Of a stretch of DNA of 64,000 bases, positions 11,799 through 20,736 are shown piece by piece. Every line of letters begins with the position of its first letter. The stretch's first letter is position 1. The DNA comes from Bradyrhizobium sp. MOS002 (GTDB lineage: Bacteria; Pseudomonadota; Alphaproteobacteria; Rhizobiales; Xanthobacteraceae). The notes below the pieces were generated by a model that did no database searches, was not told the DNA's origin, and saw nothing but the letters and a program-made list of their open reading frames with translations. Position numbers and translations under genes: made by a program. The stretch covers positions 186,001 to 250,000 of the forward strand of contig NZ_PYFX01000006.1 in assembly GCF_003020115.1 (NCBI RefSeq), read 5' to 3'.

Positions 11799-11896
11799 TC
11801 GCGCGCAGTTTGCGGCGCATCAATGTCGCCGCTGACGCCCTGCCTAGACTGCACCTTGTCGCGCGGCCTGATACCGCGCGGCAAGGAAGGTTCATC

Positions 11897-12133
11897 ATGC
11901 AGATCCAGTCGAAGGCATTGCCGCAGAGCTTCTCCCTGCGCCGTACGTTTCAAGGCTTCACCACAGCGGACCAGGGCCGGGGCGAAACATCCCACCCGCT
12001 ATTGGTCTTTTCGGTCGTGGTGCTGCTGACCCTGTTCGCGATCGTGGAGGTCGACCTGCACAGCGCACAGCTTCAGGCGATCGGCCTGCTCAGCCATGGC
12101 GCCGGGATCGATTCCATCTTCCTGAGCCCGTAG
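11897..12133 (+). CDS. Small single-pass membrane protein
   Basis: 78 residues starting at an ATG six bases after a strong ribosome site, AAGGAAGG (11883-11890). A soluble N-terminal part of about 35 residues is followed by one hydrophobic segment, LLVFSVVVLLTLFAIV, and a short tail. The frame is open further upstream into the end of the permease gene, but the ribosome site supports this start. No family recognised. It lies 98 bases after the ArsB-like gene on the same strand. Confidence 0.6.
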   Translation: MQIQSKALPQSFSLRRTFQGFTTADQGRGETSHPLLVFSVVVLLTLFAIVEVDLHSAQLQAIGLLSHGAGIDSIFLSP

Positions 12134-12205
12134 CCGTTCGCGCGGGCGCGTCCACGGGAAAAGCCCGATCGCGGCCATCGCGGGCCGCGACCGGGTCACG
12201 CATCG

Positions 12206-13570
12206 TCAGTCGTTCTCGTAGCCGTAGACTTCCGGCAGGATGAAGATCGCGGCGAGCAGCCCGATCAGCGGGAAGATCGCGACCATCAGCGTGGCATTCG
12301 CCTGCCCGATCGCAGCGAACACCGTCGGGAACAGGAAGATCGCCAGGAACGACGGCAGCTTCACGAACATGTAGGCGAAGCCGCTGGCGGTGCCGCGATA
12401 TTTCGGCTTGGCGACCATGGTCGGGATCGTCATGCAGTTCGAGGCGTCCCAATAATGGCCCCACAGCATCGCGGCCGCCGCGAACGGCAGCAGGATCTTG
12501 TTGTCGGTGTAGAGCGCGAAAGCCGCGACCAGCAGCGAGACGAACACGATCGAGAAGCCCGCGATCGAGATGCCGCGGTGGCCGATCTTCGGCGTCAGCA
12601 GCGGACCGACCCAGCCCGACACGGCGGCGAAGGAGAACAGCGCCATCGTCACCAGATTGATGCCGAGAATGCTGGACACACCGACCATGACGAACAGCAC
12701 CGGCAGGTAGAACGCGAAGGTCGAGAACTCGCTGGCTTGCACGAAGCAGGCGATCCAACCGTAGATCGTGGCGCGCCAACGGATCGGATCCTTCCTGAGA
12801 TCGGCGATGAAGGCGCTGGTAGAGACTTTCGGCACGACCACGTCCTGGTCCGGCAACATGGCGAGATCGTCGTTGAACATCTCGCGCGCGACCTTCTTGG
12901 CCTCGCGGTAACGTCCCTTCTGAACCAGCCACACCGCCGTCTCCGGCACGTCGTGACGCATGATCAGGATGATCAGCGCCGGCAGCGCGCCGAGGCCAAG
13001 CGTCACGCGCCACAGCGTCTCGTGATTGATGTCGAGCAGCAGGAAGATCACGATGACGCCGATCGTGAGCACTTCACCGACGGCGAACATGAACTGCCAG
13101 CGGTTGCCCATGACCTCACGCTCACCCTTGGCCATGGATTCCATGATGTAGGTGTAGCCGGTCGAGATGTCCGAACCGAGCGGAATGCCGAGCAGGAAGC
13201 GGATCACGATCAGCCAGGTCACGTTGGGCACGAAGGCCTGCGCCAGCGCCAGCACGATGAACATCACCATCGTGACCAGGAACATCACGCGGCGGCCGAT
13301 CTTGTCGGACAGCCAGCCACCGAGCAGCGCACCGACGAGGGCGCCGCCCTGCGTGCCCGCCGCGGCAAGGCCCAGCATCAGCGGATCGGGATTAAACTGC
13401 TCCTTGATGAAGATCAGCACGAAAGCGATCGAATAGAGGTCCCAGGCCTCCACCAGGATCGAGGCCATCATCAGCCAGCCGACCTTGTTACCCTTGGGAC
13501 TGTAGTTCGTGATGAGGTAGCGGACCGCAGCTTCGCTCGCGGTTGGTTGTGGCATCGCCATCGTCGACAT
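12206..13570 (-). CDS. MFS sugar-acid transporter of the GntR/idonate locus
   Basis: 454 residues from the ATG at 13570, which has an AGAGAGGA ribosome site seven bases upstream; a TTG six codons earlier lacks one. Twelve membrane segments are visible. The loop motif GGWLSDKIGRRVMF between helices 2 and 3 and the later PETAVWLVQKGRYREA resemble sugar-porter and metabolite-H+ symporter subfamilies. It lies 42 bases downstream of the GntR regulator on the same strand and opposite the idonate/gluconate dehydrogenase genes. Uptake of a hexonate such as L-idonate or 5-ketogluconate is inferred from that context only. Confidence 0.85.
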   Translation of the reverse strand: MSTMAMPQPTASEAAVRYLITNYSPKGNKVGWLMMASILVEAWDLYSIAFVLIFIKEQFNPDPLMLGLAAAGTQGGALVGALLGGWLSDKIGRRVMFLVTMVMFIVLALAQAFVPNVTWLIVIRFLLGIPLGSDISTGYTYIMESMAKGEREVMGNRWQFMFAVGEVLTIGVIVIFLLLDINHETLWRVTLGLGALPALIILIMRHDVPETAVWLVQKGRYREAKKVAREMFNDDLAMLPDQDVVVPKVSTSAFIADLRKDPIRWRATIYGWIACFVQASEFSTFAFYLPVLFVMVGVSSILGINLVTMALFSFAAVSGWVGPLLTPKIGHRGISIAGFSIVFVSLLVAAFALYTDNKILLPFAAAAMLWGHYWDASNCMTIPTMVAKPKYRGTASGFAYMFVKLPSFLAIFLFPTVFAAIGQANATLMVAIFPLIGLLAAIFILPEVYGYEND

Positions 13571-13612
13571 GTCTGGTCCTCTCTTCAAAACTCTTTGCGC
13601 GCCAGGTACTTT

Positions 13613-14380
13613 TTAAGCGCCAAGCAGCGGCTCGATGCTGCAATCGAGCAGGCGCGGGTCGATCCCCGCCTCCATGCCCGTGAACATCTCATCCATGTAG
13701 TCGATCAGTGCATCGCTCGCCTTCACGGCGTCCTCGACATGACGGCCGGCGACCGCAATGAGAATGGCGAGGTGGCGATCGATCGTGCCTGACAGCTCGG
13801 CCTGTCCCGGCATGAAGCGGTGGTGGATGTAGCCGATGCGGCGGTACAGCGTGTGCAACGGCCGCAGCGTGTGCACCAGGAAGGGCTCGCCGGCTGCTTC
13901 CAGCACCAGCGCGTCGATGCGGCGGTCGATGCTGTTGAATTCGTCGAGGGTCAGGGTGGCGCGGCGTTCGCGCAACAGGCGCTCGATGTGCAGCGCCTGA
14001 TTGCGATGCGAGAGGCTGGCGCGATCGGCCGCGAGCCGGACGACGAAGCGCTCCATGTCGCGGCGCAAGGCCAGCAGCATGCGCTCACGCGCGAGATCGA
14101 TCGGCGCAATGTGCAGGCCGTGGCGCGGACGGATGATGATGAGGGTATCGGCGGAGAGACGATTGACGGCGTGATGAACCGGCGTGCGGCCGAAGCCGGT
14201 GATGTGCTGCAATTCAAGCATCGTCATGAATTGTCCGGGCTTGAGCTCGCAATGGACGAGCAGCTCTTCGATCTTCTGGTAGGCGAGCTCGAAGAAGTTG
14301 AGACGGTTGCGTCGGGAGGGCTTGCCCTCGCCATCGTCCTCGTTTCTCACCACCTCGAGCGCGCGCTTGCGCTTTGCCAT
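13613..14380 (-). CDS. GntR-family (FCD-type) transcriptional regulator
   Basis: 255 residues. The N-terminal winged helix-turn-helix spans about residues 28-95, with LKPGQFMTMLELQHITGFGRTPVHHAVNRL in the GntR pattern. The C-terminal all-helical ligand domain of FCD type (about 105-235) has Asp and His residues suited to a metal or acid ligand (DEFNSIDRR, HRFMPG). The start has GGGAGAG seven bases upstream. It is divergent from the dehydratase/dehydrogenase operon and precedes the MFS gene. It probably represses both directions from the palindromes at 14451-14506 and is released by a sugar acid. Confidence 0.9.
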   Translation of the reverse strand: MAKRKRALEVVRNEDDGEGKPSRRNRLNFFELAYQKIEELLVHCELKPGQFMTMLELQHITGFGRTPVHHAVNRLSADTLIIIRPRHGLHIAPIDLARERMLLALRRDMERFVVRLAADRASLSHRNQALHIERLLRERRATLTLDEFNSIDRRIDALVLEAAGEPFLVHTLRPLHTLYRRIGYIHHRFMPGQAELSGTIDRHLAILIAVAGRHVEDAVKASDALIDYMDEMFTGMEAGIDPRLLDCSIEPLLGA

Positions 14381-14450
14381 GTCGTTCTCTCCCGTCGGCC
14401 CGCGCTCTCGTTGCTGAATGGCGCCCTATTTGTCGCAGCCTTAAAACATG

Positions 14451-14466
14451 TTGTGATATATTACAA
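14451..14466. promoter_or_regulatory. Candidate GntR operator 1
   Basis: TTGTGATATATTACAA is a 16-base palindrome with one mismatched pair. It lies in the 177-base spacer between the divergent GntR gene and the dehydratase operon. The TTGT...ACAA ends resemble GntR/FadR-type half-sites. Binding is inferred. Confidence 0.5.
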
Positions 14467-14490
14467 GCAGAGGTAAGACTTCCGCGCGAT

Positions 14491-14506
14491 CTGCAACATG
14501 TTGCAG
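14491..14506. promoter_or_regulatory. Candidate GntR operator 2
   Basis: CTGCAACATGTTGCAG is a perfect 16-base palindrome about 50 bases before the dehydratase start. The core ACATGTT recurs at 14446-14452 next to operator 1. It may bind the adjacent GntR protein, though the two palindromes differ in sequence. Confidence 0.5.
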
Positions 14507-14557
14507 TGCGAAATGAGACGACGGGCGCGAGGCGCCTGTGATGGGAGGAGTATTGCC

Positions 14558-15757
14558 GTGAAGATCACGTCGATCGAGACGCTGCGCACCGAAGAATTCT
14601 CCAACGTCATCTGGGTGCGCGTCCACACCGACACGGGCATGATCGGACTCGGTGAAACCTTCTACGGCGCCGGCGCAGTCGAGGCCCAGATCCACGACAC
14701 CTTCGCCGGCCGCCTGCTCGGCCGCAATCCGCTCCACATCGAGGCGATCCATCGCGACATGCTGAACCTGCCGATGGCGCAATCGTCCACCGGCGTCGAA
14801 TATCGCGCGGCTTCGGCAATCGACATCGCGCTATGGGATCTGTTCGGCAAGGTCTGCAATCAGCCGGTCCACCAGATGCTCGGCGGGCTCTGCCGCGACA
14901 AGCAGCGCATCTACAACACCTGCGCCGGCACCCAATATGTCCGCTCCACCAATATCAGCCCGGTCGCGAATTGGAATCTCGGTGGTTCCAAGGGCCCCTA
15001 CGAAGACCTCGACGGCTTCATGAACCACGCCGGTGCGCTCGCCGAAAACCTGCTGGAGAGCGGCATCTCCGCCATGAAGATCTGGCCGTTCGATCCGGCG
15101 GCACAGGAGAACAAGGGTCTCTACATCTCCGCCGCGCAGATGAAGCAGGCAATCGAGCCGTTCGAGAAGATCCGCAAAGCGGTCGGCGACAAGATGGAGA
15201 TCATGGTCGAGCTTCATTCGCTCTGGAACCTGCCGACCGCAAAACAGATCGCGCGCGCGCTCGAGCCCTACAAGCCGACCTGGTACGAAGACCCGATCCG
15301 GATGAACTCGCCGCAGGCTCTGGCCGAATATGCCCGCTGCACCGACGTCTGGGTCTGCGCCAGCGAGACGCTGGGCTCGCGCTTCCCCTACAAGGACATG
15401 CTCGACCGCGACGCCATGCATGTGGTGATGGCTGATCTGTGCTGGACCGGCGGCCTCACCGAGGGCCGCAAGATCGCGGCGATGGCCGAGACCTATCACC
15501 GGCCCTTCGCACCACACGACTGCATCGGCCCGATCGGCTTCATCGCCGCCATCCACATGTCGTTCAGCCAGCCCAACACGCTGATCCAGGAATCGGTGCG
15601 CGCGTTCTACAAGGGCTGGTACAATGAGCTCGTCACCACCATGCCCACGATCAAGGACGGTTTTGTCTATCCGATGGAAGGCCCCGGCCTCGGCGTCGAC
15701 CTTCTGCCCGCCGTATTCGACCGCTCCGATCTGACCGTGCGCCGTTCCAACGTCTGA
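14558..15757 (+). CDS. Mandelate racemase/muconate lactonizing enzyme family sugar-acid dehydratase
   Basis: 399 residues from the GTG at 14558, which follows the strong ribosome site GGGAGGAG (14543-14550) by seven bases; an upstream ATG would add 20 uncharacteristic residues. An enolase-superfamily capping domain (1-125) is followed by the barrel. Probable metal ligands are Glu218 (VELHS), Glu244 (WYEDP) and Glu270 (CASETLG), with His220 and His320 (FAPHDC) as candidate acid/base residues. The E-x-H arrangement resembles sugar-acid dehydratases. With the two following dehydrogenases it could dehydrate D-gluconate or a related hexonate to the 2-keto-3-deoxy acid. The exact substrate is not proven. 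Confidence 0.85.
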   Translation: MKITSIETLRTEEFSNVIWVRVHTDTGMIGLGETFYGAGAVEAQIHDTFAGRLLGRNPLHIEAIHRDMLNLPMAQSSTGVEYRAASAIDIALWDLFGKVCNQPVHQMLGGLCRDKQRIYNTCAGTQYVRSTNISPVANWNLGGSKGPYEDLDGFMNHAGALAENLLESGISAMKIWPFDPAAQENKGLYISAAQMKQAIEPFEKIRKAVGDKMEIMVELHSLWNLPTAKQIARALEPYKPTWYEDPIRMNSPQALAEYARCTDVWVCASETLGSRFPYKDMLDRDAMHVVMADLCWTGGLTEGRKIAAMAETYHRPFAPHDCIGPIGFIAAIHMSFSQPNTLIQESVRAFYKGWYNELVTTMPTIKDGFVYPMEGPGLGVDLLPAVFDRSDLTVRRSNV

Positions 15758-15770
15758 GGATATTTTTGAG

Positions 15771-16538
15771 ATGAGCACCGCCCTGTTCGACCTTTCCGGC
15801 CGCACCGCGCTCGTGACCGGCTCCTCCCGCGGCCTCGGCCGCGCCATTGCCGAGGGCATGGCCAAGGCCGGCGCCAAGCTGATCATCAACGGCGTCGATC
15901 CCAAGCGCGTCGAGCAGGCCGTCGCCGAGTTTCGCGCCGCCGGCCACCAGGCCGAAGGCGCGGCTTTCAACGTCACCGACGAGCCTGCGATCGTCGCCGC
16001 CTTCAACGACTTCGACAAGAGGGGCATCGCGGTCGACATCCTCGTCAACAATGCCGGCATCCAGCACCGCAAGCCGCTGGTGGAGTTCACCACCGACGAG
16101 TGGCGCAAGGTGATCGAGACCAACCTCACCAGCGCCTTCGTGATCGGTCGCGAGGCGGCCAAGCGCATGATCCCGCGCAAGCACGGCAAGATCATCAATA
16201 TCGGCTCGCTCGGCAGCGAGCTCGCGCGTCCCACGATTGCGCCCTACACCGCCGCCAAGGGCGGCATCAAGAACCTGACCCGCTCGATGGCGGTGGAATG
16301 GGCCCAGCATGGCATCCAGGCCAACGCGATCGGCCCCGGCTATATGCTGACCGACATGAACGAGGCGCTGGTCAACAACACCGACTTCAACAACTGGCTG
16401 ATGGGCCGCGTTCCCTCCAAGCGCTGGGGCCGACCGGACGAGCTGGTGGGCGCCGCGATCTTCCTGGCGTCGGATGCCTCCACCTATGTCAATGGCCAGA
16501 TCATCTATGTCGATGGCGGCATGATCGCTGCGATGTGA
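15771..16538 (+). CDS. idnO: SDR family gluconate 5-dehydrogenase
   Basis: 255 residues of classical short-chain dehydrogenase. The cofactor loop is TGSSRGLG (residues 16-23), followed by NNAG at 93-96 and the catalytic set Ser146, Tyr159, Lys163 (YTAAK). IdnO/Gno enzymes reduce 5-keto-D-gluconate to D-gluconate with NAD(P)H. The call rests on similarity to that subfamily (LINGVDP-like loop, GYMLTDMNEAL) and on the L-idonate dehydrogenase gene 26 bases downstream, which would make its substrate. It follows the dehydratase gene by 13 bases. Confidence 0.85.
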   Translation: MSTALFDLSGRTALVTGSSRGLGRAIAEGMAKAGAKLIINGVDPKRVEQAVAEFRAAGHQAEGAAFNVTDEPAIVAAFNDFDKRGIAVDILVNNAGIQHRKPLVEFTTDEWRKVIETNLTSAFVIGREAAKRMIPRKHGKIINIGSLGSELARPTIAPYTAAKGGIKNLTRSMAVEWAQHGIQANAIGPGYMLTDMNEALVNNTDFNNWLMGRVPSKRWGRPDELVGAAIFLASDASTYVNGQIIYVDGGMIAAM

Positions 16539-16564
16539 GCCGCGAAACGCTGAGGGAGCCAACC

Positions 16565-17596
16565 ATGCGCGCCGTCGTCATTCACGCACCGAAAGATCTA
16601 CGGATCGATAGCTATCCGGATGCCGCGCCCGGTCCGGGTGAAGTCCGCGTCAAGATCGCGAACGGCGGCATCTGCGGGTCCGATCTGCACTACTATCATC
16701 ACGGCGGCTTCGGCGTCGTGCGCATCCAGCAACCAATGGCGCTGGGGCACGAGATCGCCGGCGTGGTCGCAGCCGTCGGTGACGGCGTCGCGAACGTGAA
16801 GCCGGGCACCCGCGTCGCGGTCAATCCGAGCAAGCCGTGCGGCCAGTGCCTGCATTGCCAGGAAGGCATGCGCAACCAGTGCCTCGACATGCGCTTCCTC
16901 GGCAGCGCGATGCGCTTTCCCCATGTGCAGGGCGGTTTTCGCGAGTTCGTCACGATCGATGCGGCGCAGGCCGTGCCGATCGCCGACAAGCTGTCGCTGG
17001 CGGAAGCCGCGGTCGCCGAGCCGCTCGCGGTGTGCCTGCATGCCGGCAAGCAGGCCGGGCCCCTGCTCGGCAAGCGCGTGCTTATCACCGGCTGCGGCCC
17101 GATCGGCGCGCTGATGATCCTGGTCTCGCGCTTCGGCGGCGCGGCCGAGATCGTGGTCACCGATGTCGCGGAGGCGCCGCTTGCAGTTGCCAGGAAGCTC
17201 GGCGCCACTCACGCCATCAATGTCGCGGCCGACGCCACGGCGCTCGATCCGTGGCGCACCGGCAAGGGTGTGTTCGACACGCTGTTCGAGGCCTCCGGCA
17301 ACCAGGCCGCGCTCCGCACCGCACTCGACGTGCTCAGGCCCGGTGCCACGCTGGTGCAGCTCGGCCTCGGCGGCGAGATGACGCTGCCGATCAACTCCAT
17401 CGTCGCCAAGGAATTGCAACTGCGCGGCACCTTCCGCTTCGATCCCGAATTCGAGCTGGCGGTGCGGCTGATGGGCGAAGGGCTGATCGACGTGAAGCCG
17501 CTGATCACGGCGACCATGCCGTTCGAGAATGCGGTCGCAGCGTTCGAGCTCGCCAGCGACCGCTCGCAGTCGATGAAGGTGCAGCTGACGTTCTGA
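16565..17596 (+). CDS. idnD: L-idonate 5-dehydrogenase (zinc alcohol dehydrogenase family)
   Basis: 343 residues from the ATG at 16565, preceded by a GAGGGAG ribosome site; the frame is open upstream through idnO but in shadow. Medium-chain Zn dehydrogenase features: catalytic zinc Cys37 (GGICGSD) and His62-Glu63 (GHEIAG), structural zinc Cys92, Cys95, Cys98 and Cys106, and the dinucleotide loop GCGPIG at 176-181. GGICGSDLHYYHHGGFG is typical of IdnD, which oxidises L-idonate to 5-ketogluconate. Sorbitol or xylitol dehydrogenase is the alternative, less likely beside idnO. Last gene of the plus-strand operon. Confidence 0.87.
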   Translation: MRAVVIHAPKDLRIDSYPDAAPGPGEVRVKIANGGICGSDLHYYHHGGFGVVRIQQPMALGHEIAGVVAAVGDGVANVKPGTRVAVNPSKPCGQCLHCQEGMRNQCLDMRFLGSAMRFPHVQGGFREFVTIDAAQAVPIADKLSLAEAAVAEPLAVCLHAGKQAGPLLGKRVLITGCGPIGALMILVSRFGGAAEIVVTDVAEAPLAVARKLGATHAINVAADATALDPWRTGKGVFDTLFEASGNQAALRTALDVLRPGATLVQLGLGGEMTLPINSIVAKELQLRGTFRFDPEFELAVRLMGEGLIDVKPLITATMPFENAVAAFELASDRSQSMKVQLTF

Positions 17597-17611
17597 GGCC
17601 GCGCCTGGGGC

Positions 17612-18496
17612 CTATTGCTGCAGCTGGTTCTCGATCATGCGATCACTGACCAGCCGCACCGCGCCCCGTTTCCACGAATAGTCGGCGCCCAGGCGCAGGC
17701 CGCTGTCGCCGCGTGCCAGCACCGCGCCGGTCCTGGCATCGCGCACCTGAAAGCCGAGCGTGTATTCGGTGCGGCTGACCCGCCGCACCACGCCGACGAG
17801 CGACTGATCCGCACCGAGCGCTTGCGCAATCGCCGCCTCGCAGCCGCCGCAGTCGCGCAAAGCGCGCGCCTTCACCGCCTGTTCGTTTGCGCTGCCGACA
17901 TCGACGAGGCGGTAGCGGCCGGATCGGCCGAGGGCGTCGCGGACGCTGCCGGTCACTTCGGCCAGATAGGATGCATCCGCGGCCGCGAGACCGGCGGCCG
18001 GCGCGGCGGTGTTGTCGTCGAGCTCGAATTCGAACACCGCCAGAGCGATCGGCGCGGGCGTGCCGAGTGCGGCCATGATCTCGCGGGACACGAAGATCTC
18101 GGCGCGCTCCCAGGATTCATCATTGTCGCCGCGGAAGGTGTAGAGCTTGTCCATCACGACCTTCCTGGCGCCGACGTCGATCACGGCGACCTTGGCCCAT
18201 TGTACCAGCGTGCTCGTCTTCTGGATGCCGCCGATCACCTTGAACGCCGCGCCGTCCTGGGCCGACGGCACGAGCCGGTAGCGCCGGTCCCCGCCGATGT
18301 CCTGCCGGAGCGCGGACATGAAGGTCGACAGCCGTCGCTCGTGAGCGGCGGTCTGGTTGGCCGGCTCAGCCGACGTATCGGTATAACTGAAGTCGTCCAT
18401 GGCGACGCCGATGGCCGTCTCGGCGCTGGACGGCGCATAAGACGCCGGGAGGACGAGGAGGAGACAAGCAGAGAGGATCAACCGGCGCAGGTGCAT
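17612..18496 (-). CDS. Secreted DUF2380/DUF3280-like protein
   Basis: 294 residues from the ATG at 18496, which has GAGG eight bases upstream and begins a signal peptide (RRLILSACLLLVLPASYA). The mature part has two similar beta-rich halves, each describing a protein of TolB/FlgO-like shape: LSTFMSALRQDIGGDRRYRLV in the first, and VRDALGRSGRYRLVDVGSAN with a CGGC pair in the second. I assign it with moderate confidence to the DUF2380/DUF3280 group, function unknown. It is convergent with idnD and divergent from the sensor kinase at 18688, so it may belong to that signalling unit. Confidence 0.65.
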   Translation of the reverse strand: MHLRRLILSACLLLVLPASYAPSSAETAIGVAMDDFSYTDTSAEPANQTAAHERRLSTFMSALRQDIGGDRRYRLVPSAQDGAAFKVIGGIQKTSTLVQWAKVAVIDVGARKVVMDKLYTFRGDNDESWERAEIFVSREIMAALGTPAPIALAVFEFELDDNTAAPAAGLAAADASYLAEVTGSVRDALGRSGRYRLVDVGSANEQAVKARALRDCGGCEAAIAQALGADQSLVGVVRRVSRTEYTLGFQVRDARTGAVLARGDSGLRLGADYSWKRGAVRLVSDRMIENQLQQ

Positions 18497-18687
18497 GAGC
18501 GGGCCTCGCATGACGGAGCGACCCGCAATCTGGACGGCGGAATCAGGCCATGCAGCGGCGCCGGTCCCGGCGACGGCCGGGAAATTTTCACGACGGTGCA
18601 CCGCACTAGTGCCTGGCGGCTTTGCGCCGGATACGTTCTGCCGTCTAATGGGGCCGCGACAAACCCGTTCGCACCAGGTGCCCGCCG

Positions 18688-20073
18688 ATGTGGAACCGCC
18701 CGAGGTTCGATCTCAAAGTCCGTCTGACGTTGCGCGTGGCCGTGATATCGGCCGCCTGCTTCGCCGCCATCTCCGCTTATTTCCTGATTACGGCCGACCG
18801 CGCGGCGCATGCGCGCCTCGACGATATCGCCGCCATCGTGGCCAAGACGCTGGAGCTGCAACAGGGCAAGATCCAATGGGTCGCCAGCCCGCGCTCGGAC
18901 TTTCCCAACCTGGACCCCGTTTCGGCTTATGTGATGACGCCCGGCCTGTGCCTGGCGTTCCGCAGCATCAGCGGCGACATCCTCCAGCGCTTCTGCAGCG
19001 GCGCGCCCGCCCCGGCGAACCCGCCGCCGCAAGTCTTCACGGCCTTCTATCGCAGCCTGTTCGACCCCGGACGCGAAGCGGCGCGGCCTGTGATCGTGCG
19101 CGGAGCGAAGCTTGGCGATACCGTGGTCTCGGTCGAACCCGCCGTGCAGACGGCGGAGGCCTGGCACGAGGCCGGCCGCTTGATGCTCGCGCTGGCGATC
19201 GCGCTGCCGCTGCTCTGCGCGCTGGTCTACGCTGCGCTGGCACGCGCGCTACGCCCCACCCGCATGATCCGCACCGGCCTCGAGCGGATTGCCGCCAACG
19301 ACCTCACCACGCGGCTGCCGCCGTTCGACCTTGCCGAGCTCTCCGCGATCCGCGACGGCTTCAACCATCTCGCCGAAAGCCTCGAGACCGCGCTTGCCGA
19401 ACGCAGCGAGCTGACGCGAAAGCTGATCGCGCTCCAGGACGAGGAGCGCCGCCATCTCGCGCGCGAGCTGCATGACGAGTTCGGCCAGTCGCTCGCCGCC
19501 ATCCGCGCGCTCGCCTCCTCCGCGCGCCAGACCGCCGCACAGGACTGCCCTTCCCTGCTTGGCGAATGCGACGGCATCGCGCGGACCGCAACCGGCATGA
19601 TGGAGACGTTGCGCGGCACACTGTTCCGGCTGCGGCCGCCGGATGTCGAGGAGCTCGGGCTCGTCGCCAGCCTCGAAGGCCTCGTCGCGGGCTGGAACGG
19701 GCGCAGCCGCGGCGAGACGCGCTTCTCGATCCGGTTCGACGGCGCATTCGAGAGCCTGCCGGCCACGATCAGTGCCAGCATCTACCGGATCGTGCAGGAG
19801 GCGCTAACCAACGCTGCCAAGCATGCCGTCGCCACGCGGGTCAGCCTGGAACTGACGATGGGGGCCAGCGAGGTCGCGCTTGCGATCGACGATGACGGAC
19901 GCGCGACCGATTCCGTCGCGAAATCCGGAATGGGCCTGCTTGGCATGCGCGAGCGCGTCGCGGCCTTGCGCGGCCAGTTGAGCTTCGAGGCCAAGCCGAA
20001 TGGCGGCTCCGCACTGCGCGTGGTCATTCCGCTCGCAGCCGCTGATCGGCCGCCGCTGGAGCATGCCGCATGA
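18688..20073 (+). CDS. NarL-type sensor histidine kinase with HAMP domain
   Basis: 461 residues. Two membrane helices (about 12-34 and 164-187) bracket a periplasmic domain of about 130 residues. A HAMP segment (185-240) leads into HisKA_3 with His262 in ARELHDEFGQSLA, the NarX/DegS-type signature, then an HATPase domain with VQEALTNAAKHA and GMGLLGMRERV. It signals to the response regulator whose ATG overlaps its stop by four bases (20070-20073). The divergent secreted protein at 17612 may be part of the same system. The ligand is unknown. Confidence 0.92.
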   Translation: MWNRPRFDLKVRLTLRVAVISAACFAAISAYFLITADRAAHARLDDIAAIVAKTLELQQGKIQWVASPRSDFPNLDPVSAYVMTPGLCLAFRSISGDILQRFCSGAPAPANPPPQVFTAFYRSLFDPGREAARPVIVRGAKLGDTVVSVEPAVQTAEAWHEAGRLMLALAIALPLLCALVYAALARALRPTRMIRTGLERIAANDLTTRLPPFDLAELSAIRDGFNHLAESLETALAERSELTRKLIALQDEERRHLARELHDEFGQSLAAIRALASSARQTAAQDCPSLLGECDGIARTATGMMETLRGTLFRLRPPDVEELGLVASLEGLVAGWNGRSRGETRFSIRFDGAFESLPATISASIYRIVQEALTNAAKHAVATRVSLELTMGASEVALAIDDDGRATDSVAKSGMGLLGMRERVAALRGQLSFEAKPNGGSALRVVIPLAAADRPPLEHAA

Positions 20074-20732
20074 GCACGGCCGACGCGACCATCCTGCTGG
20101 TCGACGACCATTCCGTCGTCCGCGAGGGTTATCGCTCCGTGCTGCAGAAGCAGCCGGGACTTCGCGTCATCGCCGAAGCCGCCGATGGCGCGGAGGCCTA
20201 CCGTCTCTACAAATCGGAGGCGCCCGACCTCGTCATCATGGATCTGAGCATGCCCGGCATCGGCGGCATCGAGGCGGTCAGGCGCATCAGGCAATGGGAC
20301 AAGGGCGCCAGGATCCTCGTCTTCACCATGCACGAGAATGCCGGCTTTGCCGTGCAGGCGATCCGCGCCGGCGCCAGGGGCTACGTCACCAAGACCAGTC
20401 CGCCGGAGACGCTGGTGCGCGCCGTGATGGACGTGCTCGCCGGCAAGATCGCGATCAGCCCCGACATCGACCATGAGCTCGCGCTGAGCCGGCTCGCCGG
20501 GGAAAGCTCTGCCGCCGACGTCCTCACGCCGCGCGAGTTCGAGGTGCTGCGGCTGCTGCTCGCCGAGAACACGACAGAGGAGATCGCCGAGACGCTCCAT
20601 GTCAGCCCGAAGACGGTGGCGAACCTGCATTCCATGATCAAGGACAAGCTCGGCGTCGGCTCCGACATCGAGCTGGTCCGGCTGGCGCTGCGCCAAGGCA
20701 TCTTGACGGAGGTCGATCTCGGCGAGGCCTGA
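20070..20732 (+). CDS. NarL/LuxR-family response regulator
   Basis: 220 residues. The N-terminal receiver has VDDH, the phospho-Asp58 in LVIMDLSMPG and Lys108 in GYVTKTSP. The C-terminal LuxR helix-turn-helix spans about 150-210 (LTPREFEVLRLLLAENTTEE, then IAETLHVSPKTVANLHS). It overlaps the kinase gene by ATGA, so the two form a coupled pair. Targets are unknown; the divergent DUF2380 gene and the membrane protein just downstream are candidates. Confidence 0.93.
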   Translation: MSTADATILLVDDHSVVREGYRSVLQKQPGLRVIAEAADGAEAYRLYKSEAPDLVIMDLSMPGIGGIEAVRRIRQWDKGARILVFTMHENAGFAVQAIRAGARGYVTKTSPPETLVRAVMDVLAGKIAISPDIDHELALSRLAGESSAADVLTPREFEVLRLLLAENTTEEIAETLHVSPKTVANLHSMIKDKLGVGSDIELVRLALRQGILTEVDLGEA

Positions 20733-20736
20733 TCGC

